From: an uncultured bacterium | GTDB taxonomy: Bacteria; Patescibacteriota; Minisyncoccia; Phycocordibacterales; UBA9973 | Assembly: GCA_903895055.1 (NCBI GenBank) | Contig: CAITSL010000041.1 | Location: 1-37,721, forward strand | Direction of reading: 5' to 3' | Length of the DNA stretch: 37,721 bases | Shown here: one piece after another, positions 34,850 through 37,721 of the stretch | Layout: each line of letters starts with the position of its first letter | How positions within the stretch are numbered: position 1 is the first letter of the stretch | Made by a program: the position numbers and the translations under genes | Notes under the pieces: model-generated | What the model was told of the DNA's origin: nothing | Seen by the model: the letters and a program-made list of their open reading frames with translations, nothing else | Databases searched by the model: none

Positions 34850-36763
34850 TTAAACAACTTTCTCGATTTCAAGCTTTTTCGGCACTATCCCATGTGCAAT
34901 GATTATTTTCTCATATTCTTCTTGTTCCAGCGTTTCAACTTCTATCAGCTTCTGCGCGATCGCATCCAAGGCTTTTTTGTGTTCCGTCAAAACTTTTTCG
35001 GCTGATTTGATGCCATCATTCATAATTCTGGAAACTTCGGCATCTACTTTAGTCGAAACAGTTTCTGAATATTCTTTTTCAATTTCAGCAAAACCAGGAT
35101 GTCCTCCATTGTCTACCAAAGCTACCGGCCCGATTAAATCGGACATCCCCCACCTGGTTACCATCGCGCGTGCTAAATTGGTGGCAACTTGCAAATCACT
35201 CGACGGTCCGGTAGTAATATCACCGAAAATCATTTTTTCCGCCACGTATCCGCCAAGCGACATAGCAATATCGTCGATAAATTCTTTTTTCGACTGCAAA
35301 CGTCTTTCCTCCAACGGCAATTTCAAAGTATATCCACCAGCATTGCCTCGGGCAATAATAGAAACTTTGTGCACCGGATCGGCATTCGGCAAAACAGAAG
35401 CCACCAACGCATGCCCGGCTTCATGGTAAGCGGTGATCTCTTTTTCTTTTTTGGAAAGCAAATGGCTTTTGCGTTCCGGTCCAAGCATCACTTTTTCAAT
35501 CGCGCGAATCAAGTCGAACTGAAAAACTTTTTTGCGGTTCTCTCGGGCCGCCAAGATCGCACCTTCGTTCATCAGAGAATACAAGTCCGCGCCGGAAAAT
35601 CCAGGAGTGCGTTCCGCAACCAGTTTCAGATTGATATCTTCCGCCAATGGTTTTTTCAAAGCATGAATTTTCAAAATCTCTTCTCGGTCGGCTCGATCCG
35701 GTAAATCCAGAATTACTTTTCGATCAAAACGTCCCGGGCGAATCAGAGCCGGGTCAAGCACGTCAGGTCTATTGGTCGCTGCCATTACGATCACTTTGTC
35801 ATTCGGTTCAAAACCATCCATTTCAACCAGAATCTGATTTAAGGTTTGTTCACGTTCATCGTTACCTCCCCCAAAACCTCCTCCGCGGGTCCGGCCGATC
35901 GCGTCTATCTCATCAATAAAAATAATAGCTGGAGCGGATTTTTTGGCCATTTTAAATAAATCTCGCACGCGTGAGGCTCCAACCCCGACAAACATTTCCA
36001 CAAACTCAGACCCCGAAAGATGAAAAAAAGGCACGCCGGCTTCCCCGGCCACCGCTCTTGCGAGCAAAGTTTTGCCTGTCCCCGGCGCACCGGTTAAAAT
36101 CACCCCTTTCGGAATGCGAGCACCAATATCCAAAAACTTTTTGGGACTTTTCAGAAAATCCACAATTTCTTTTAATTCTTCTTTCGCCTCGCGACATCCA
36201 GCCACATCTTTGAAAGTCACTTTATTATTTTTGTCATTCGGGTCGGTAATCCTGGCTTTCGATTGTCCAAAAGTAAACGCTTGCATCCCAGCGCCTTTCA
36301 CTTGCCGAGACAAATACCAAAAGAAAATTATGATGAACAAAATCGGCAGAGCGAAAGGCAAAATATTTGCCATCCAATAACCAAAACTATTAGGATCTTT
36401 GATAGTGATCACCGTCTTCCCTAAGGCATCGGGCTTTACTCCATAATTGAATAAGGTTTGAGAAAGAGAAGATTCTGTTTCTTTTTTAGAACTTTTAATA
36501 TCGCCGTTAGTGTAAGAGATGGTAAGATCCTCTCCTTCCACCATAATATTTTTCACCGTTCCGTCCGAGACATTTTGGGCCAAATCGGAAATTGAAATTT
36601 GAGGGACAGTTTTTTGATTGGTTCCAGAAACTGCCAAATAGACAGCCGTAATCAACATAAAAATCAAAAGAGCGCCCAGAATACTGCCGGAAAATTTACT
36701 TTCCTTTTTGCCCTTTTTGCCTTTGTTTTGCGGATCTTTTTTGTTTAAAAAGTTGAAATCCAT
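34850..36763 (-). CDS. ftsH: ATP-dependent zinc metalloprotease FtsH
   Basis: The ATG at 36763 (637 residues) is chosen because a -10 box lies 6 nt upstream; longer reading would include the promoter. Membrane-bound AAA+ protease that removes damaged or regulatory membrane proteins. Transmembrane helix 1 at about 27-46, extracytoplasmic domain, helix 2 at about 132-151, AAA domain with Walker A GAPGTGKT (225-232), Walker B IIFIDEIDAIG, SRH region, and the zinc-protease motif HEAGH (447-451). Length is normal. The Lys-rich N-terminus (KKGKKESK) precedes helix 1. Divergent from the Cys-rich mini-protein, and followed by tRNA-Ile. Confidence 0.97.
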   Translation of the reverse strand: MDFNFLNKKDPQNKGKKGKKESKFSGSILGALLIFMLITAVYLAVSGTNQKTVPQISISDLAQNVSDGTVKNIMVEGEDLTISYTNGDIKSSKKETESSLSQTLFNYGVKPDALGKTVITIKDPNSFGYWMANILPFALPILFIIIFFWYLSRQVKGAGMQAFTFGQSKARITDPNDKNNKVTFKDVAGCREAKEELKEIVDFLKSPKKFLDIGARIPKGVILTGAPGTGKTLLARAVAGEAGVPFFHLSGSEFVEMFVGVGASRVRDLFKMAKKSAPAIIFIDEIDAIGRTRGGGFGGGNDEREQTLNQILVEMDGFEPNDKVIVMAATNRPDVLDPALIRPGRFDRKVILDLPDRADREEILKIHALKKPLAEDINLKLVAERTPGFSGADLYSLMNEGAILAARENRKKVFQFDLIRAIEKVMLGPERKSHLLSKKEKEITAYHEAGHALVASVLPNADPVHKVSIIARGNAGGYTLKLPLEERRLQSKKEFIDDIAMSLGGYVAEKMIFGDITTGPSSDLQVATNLARAMVTRWGMSDLIGPVALVDNGGHPGFAEIEKEYSETVSTKVDAEVSRIMNDGIKSAEKVLTEHKKALDAIAQKLIEVETLEQEEYEKIIIAHGIVPKKLEIEKVV

Positions 36764-36769
36764 TTTGTA

Positions 36770-36775
36770 AATATA
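36770..36775 (-). promoter_or_regulatory. Extended -10 box for ftsH
   Basis: TGC-TATATT on the minus strand, 6 nt from the ATG at 36763. Confidence 0.5.
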
Positions 36776-36810
36776 GCATAAAAAAGATGAAAGGTTAATG
36801 ACTAACATGG

Positions 36811-36816
36811 TATACT
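36811..36816 (+). promoter_or_regulatory. Extended -10 box for the Cys-rich mini-protein
   Basis: TGG-TATACT with 6 nt to the ATG at 36823; the promoter fit is the best evidence that this short gene is real. Confidence 0.55.
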
Positions 36817-36822
36817 TAATTT

Positions 36823-36999
36823 ATGAAAAAAATATGGAAAATCCTTTTGGGATTTTTAATTCTTTTAGTTGTTGTAACTTTTGTCTTTATATATCATTTA
36901 GCAAATACTGGCTGTTGGGGTTTTAGGGATTGTTGGGCAATAAATCCCAACGCGTCCAGCGGTCCATGTGTTCCATCACCAGAAACCCCTAATTGCTAA
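36823..36999 (+). CDS. Membrane-anchored Cys-rich mini-protein (58 aa)
   Basis: A short gene: MKKIWK, a hydrophobic helix (about 7-25), then HLANTGCWGFRDCWAI, and a Pro/Ser/Asn tail ending in Cys. Cys at 31, 37, 49 and 58 could form two disulfides outside the cell. The hydrophobic part is a signal anchor; NTGC is a poor lipobox, so lipidation is doubtful. Function unknown. The end overlaps the end of the GIY-YIG gene on the other strand by 4 nt. Confidence 0.65.
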   Translation: MKKIWKILLGFLILLVVVTFVFIYHLANTGCWGFRDCWAINPNASSGPCVPSPETPNC

Positions 37000-37262
37000 A
37001 CTTTTGTTGAAATACTTTTATTATATAAATCTATCAATTTTTCTTTTTTCTCCCTTCGCCATTTTTTGATTTGAATTTCTCTTTTTCTGGCTTCGACCAA
37101 ACTATCCTGTTCTTCTAGAAACACAATTTCAAACTTGTCTCGAATTTTAGTAAAATCAGAACCTCTTTTGGAATTATGTTCAGAAAGGCGACGTTCTGGA
37201 TTGTCTGTAACCCCTATATATAAATTATCATATGAATTTTTAATCATATACACAAAATACAT
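36996..37262 (-). CDS. Small GIY-YIG domain protein (UPF0213/YhbQ-like)
   Basis: 88 residues. FVYMIKNSYDNLYIGVTDNPERRLSEHNS contains the YxY/YIG pair, the conserved Arg (R24/R25) and His-Asn. EEQDSLVEARKREIQIKKWRREKK gives the conserved Glu and the K-W-x-R segment. It is a single-domain GIY-YIG protein, one of many small copies common in such genomes; they may be nucleases acting on DNA ends, but activity is not shown here. The ATG is 6 nt from a TGT-TAAAAT box. Confidence 0.9.
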   Translation of the reverse strand: MYFVYMIKNSYDNLYIGVTDNPERRLSEHNSKRGSDFTKIRDKFEIVFLEEQDSLVEARKREIQIKKWRREKKEKLIDLYNKSISTKV

Positions 37263-37268
37263 AAATAT

Positions 37269-37274
37269 ATTTTA
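37269..37274 (-). promoter_or_regulatory. Extended -10 box for the GIY-YIG gene
   Basis: TGT-TAAAAT on the minus strand, 6 nt from the ATG at 37262. Confidence 0.5.
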
Positions 37275-37442
37275 ACATTGTTCGACTTCCTTCGACAAAG
37301 CTCAGGATAAATTGCTCACCATAAATGCCCATTCGAGTCCTCCCCCTCAGGTCGTCCCTCAGGGCACTCGACTACGTGTATTATTACGTTTGTATAAATT
37401 AAATTATTTTATCTTTATGTGTTGGGTGGCTTGCCACGAGCG

Positions 37443-37479
37443 AAAAAATAAAAAGCATTTTTTAAATGCTTTTTATTTT
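37443..37479. terminator. Bidirectional terminator-like hairpin
   Basis: AAATAAAAAGCATTT, a 3-nt loop, then AAATGCTTTTTATTT; flanked by A on the left and T on the right. It sits in the gene-free tail, so the transcript it serves is unknown. Confidence 0.6.
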
Positions 37480-37617
37480 GTAGTCGAGTGGAGTATTACT
37501 ATCCTTTGCACGAACTTATTTTGAAAACAAAGAAAACTAAGTAATACGCTCCACGCCTCTCATTTTTCAAAACTTTTTACCACGCTCCGACAATGTGGTA
37601 ACTCAATGAACTCCGCC

Positions 37618-37639
37618 ACGACGAGCTAAAGCTCGTCGT
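37618..37639. repeat. Perfect palindrome ACGACGAGCT-AA-AGCTCGTCGT
   Basis: 10-bp arms with a 2-nt spacer. GC-rich against the AT-rich context and similar in design to the palindromes inside ligA and recG, but in non-coding DNA. Confidence 0.85.
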
Positions 37640-37721
37640 CTGCCCTCATCCCATCGCAAACTCCATGCATATTTAATTTCGCGCGGATTTTCTTTTTTCG
37701 GAATGGGCGATGGGATTGAGG

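Larger units (their letters stand above)
37275..37721. other. Gene-free region rich in inverted repeats
   Basis: No convincing coding frame in 447 bases. It holds a REP-like CTTCGACAAAGCTCAGG segment, a long-range pair CACTCGACTAC (37365-37375)/GTAGTCGAGTG (37480-37490), a terminator hairpin, a pair GTGGAGTATTACT (37488-37500)/AGTAATACGCTCCAC (37540-37554), a perfect palindrome at 37618-37639, and CCTCATCCCATCGC (37644-37657) pairing with the last 15 bases. Confidence 0.7.

Noticed and set aside
37312..37524. A 70-codon frame on the plus strand in the tail region
   Set aside because: It crosses a terminator hairpin and inverted repeats, has no promoter box at the local spacing and no recognisable protein features.

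Overview
The window looks like part of a small, streamlined genome of a Candidate Phyla Radiation bacterium (Patescibacteria), most probably Parcubacteria. Reasons: AT-rich, tightly packed genes; a compact type IV pilus cluster in the order pilM-N-O-(P-like)-B-cheY-T-C-pilins-pilD-minor pilins; free-standing LAGLIDADG and GIY-YIG proteins; tRNA genes without an encoded CCA end; and conserved unknown membrane proteins with single N-terminal anchors. UGA is used as stop (for example at the end of pilM), so this is code 11 and not the Gracilibacteria/SR1 code. No rRNA, CRISPR array, integrase or transposase gene was seen.

Layout. 1-5.3 kb (minus): a partial membrane-anchored thioredoxin-fold protein, a SufS-like cysteine desulfurase, a small membrane protein, tRNA-Ser(GGA) overlapped by the end of a LAGLIDADG gene, a zinc-ribbon mini-protein, an ECF-type membrane protein and a CrtC-like lipocalin protein. 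5.4-7.5 kb: ligA. 7.5-19.1 kb (minus): a complete type IV pilus machine read from pilM towards pilX, with ligA directly behind it. 19.1-27.6 kb (mixed strands): comF, a cyanophycin-synthetase-like ATP-grasp ligase, an unknown protein, gpsA, a membrane-anchored MliC-type lysozyme-inhibitor protein, a polytopic spermidine-synthase-like protein paired with a membrane-anchored Pcm-type methyltransferase, and an Asp/Glu racemase. 27.6-30.7 kb: two divergent tRNA-Ser genes (GCT and an unusual ACT), a single-domain response regulator and recG. 30.7-34.1 kb (minus): a MacAB-like ABC exporter operon. 34.1-37.3 kb: a P-loop kinase, tRNA-Ile(TAT), ftsH, a Cys-rich mini-protein and a GIY-YIG protein. The last 460 bases are gene-free and full of inverted repeats.

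How it works together. The pilus genes form one functional unit for assembly (PilB, PilC, PilMNO), retraction (PilT) and leader processing (PilD), plus a major pilin and five minor-pilin-like proteins. With ComF they fit pilus-based DNA uptake and attachment, which suits an epibiotic or scavenging life style. MliC-type, MacAB-type and thioredoxin-fold proteins add envelope functions.

Main unusual signals: (1) palindromic segments read in frame inside ligA and recG, resembling Rickettsia palindromic elements; (2) a diverged copy of the recG 3' end on the far side of the macAB operon, as if that operon had been inserted at recG; (3) extended -10 boxes (TGnTATAAT) lying most often exactly 6 nt upstream of ATG, implying mostly leaderless mRNAs; (4) paired AT-rich inverted repeats that supply stop and start codons between pilus genes; (5) a LAGLIDADG gene whose stop codon lies inside tRNA-Ser; (6) a tRNA-Ser with anticodon ACT. 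All assignments are from reading the sequence; no searches were run.
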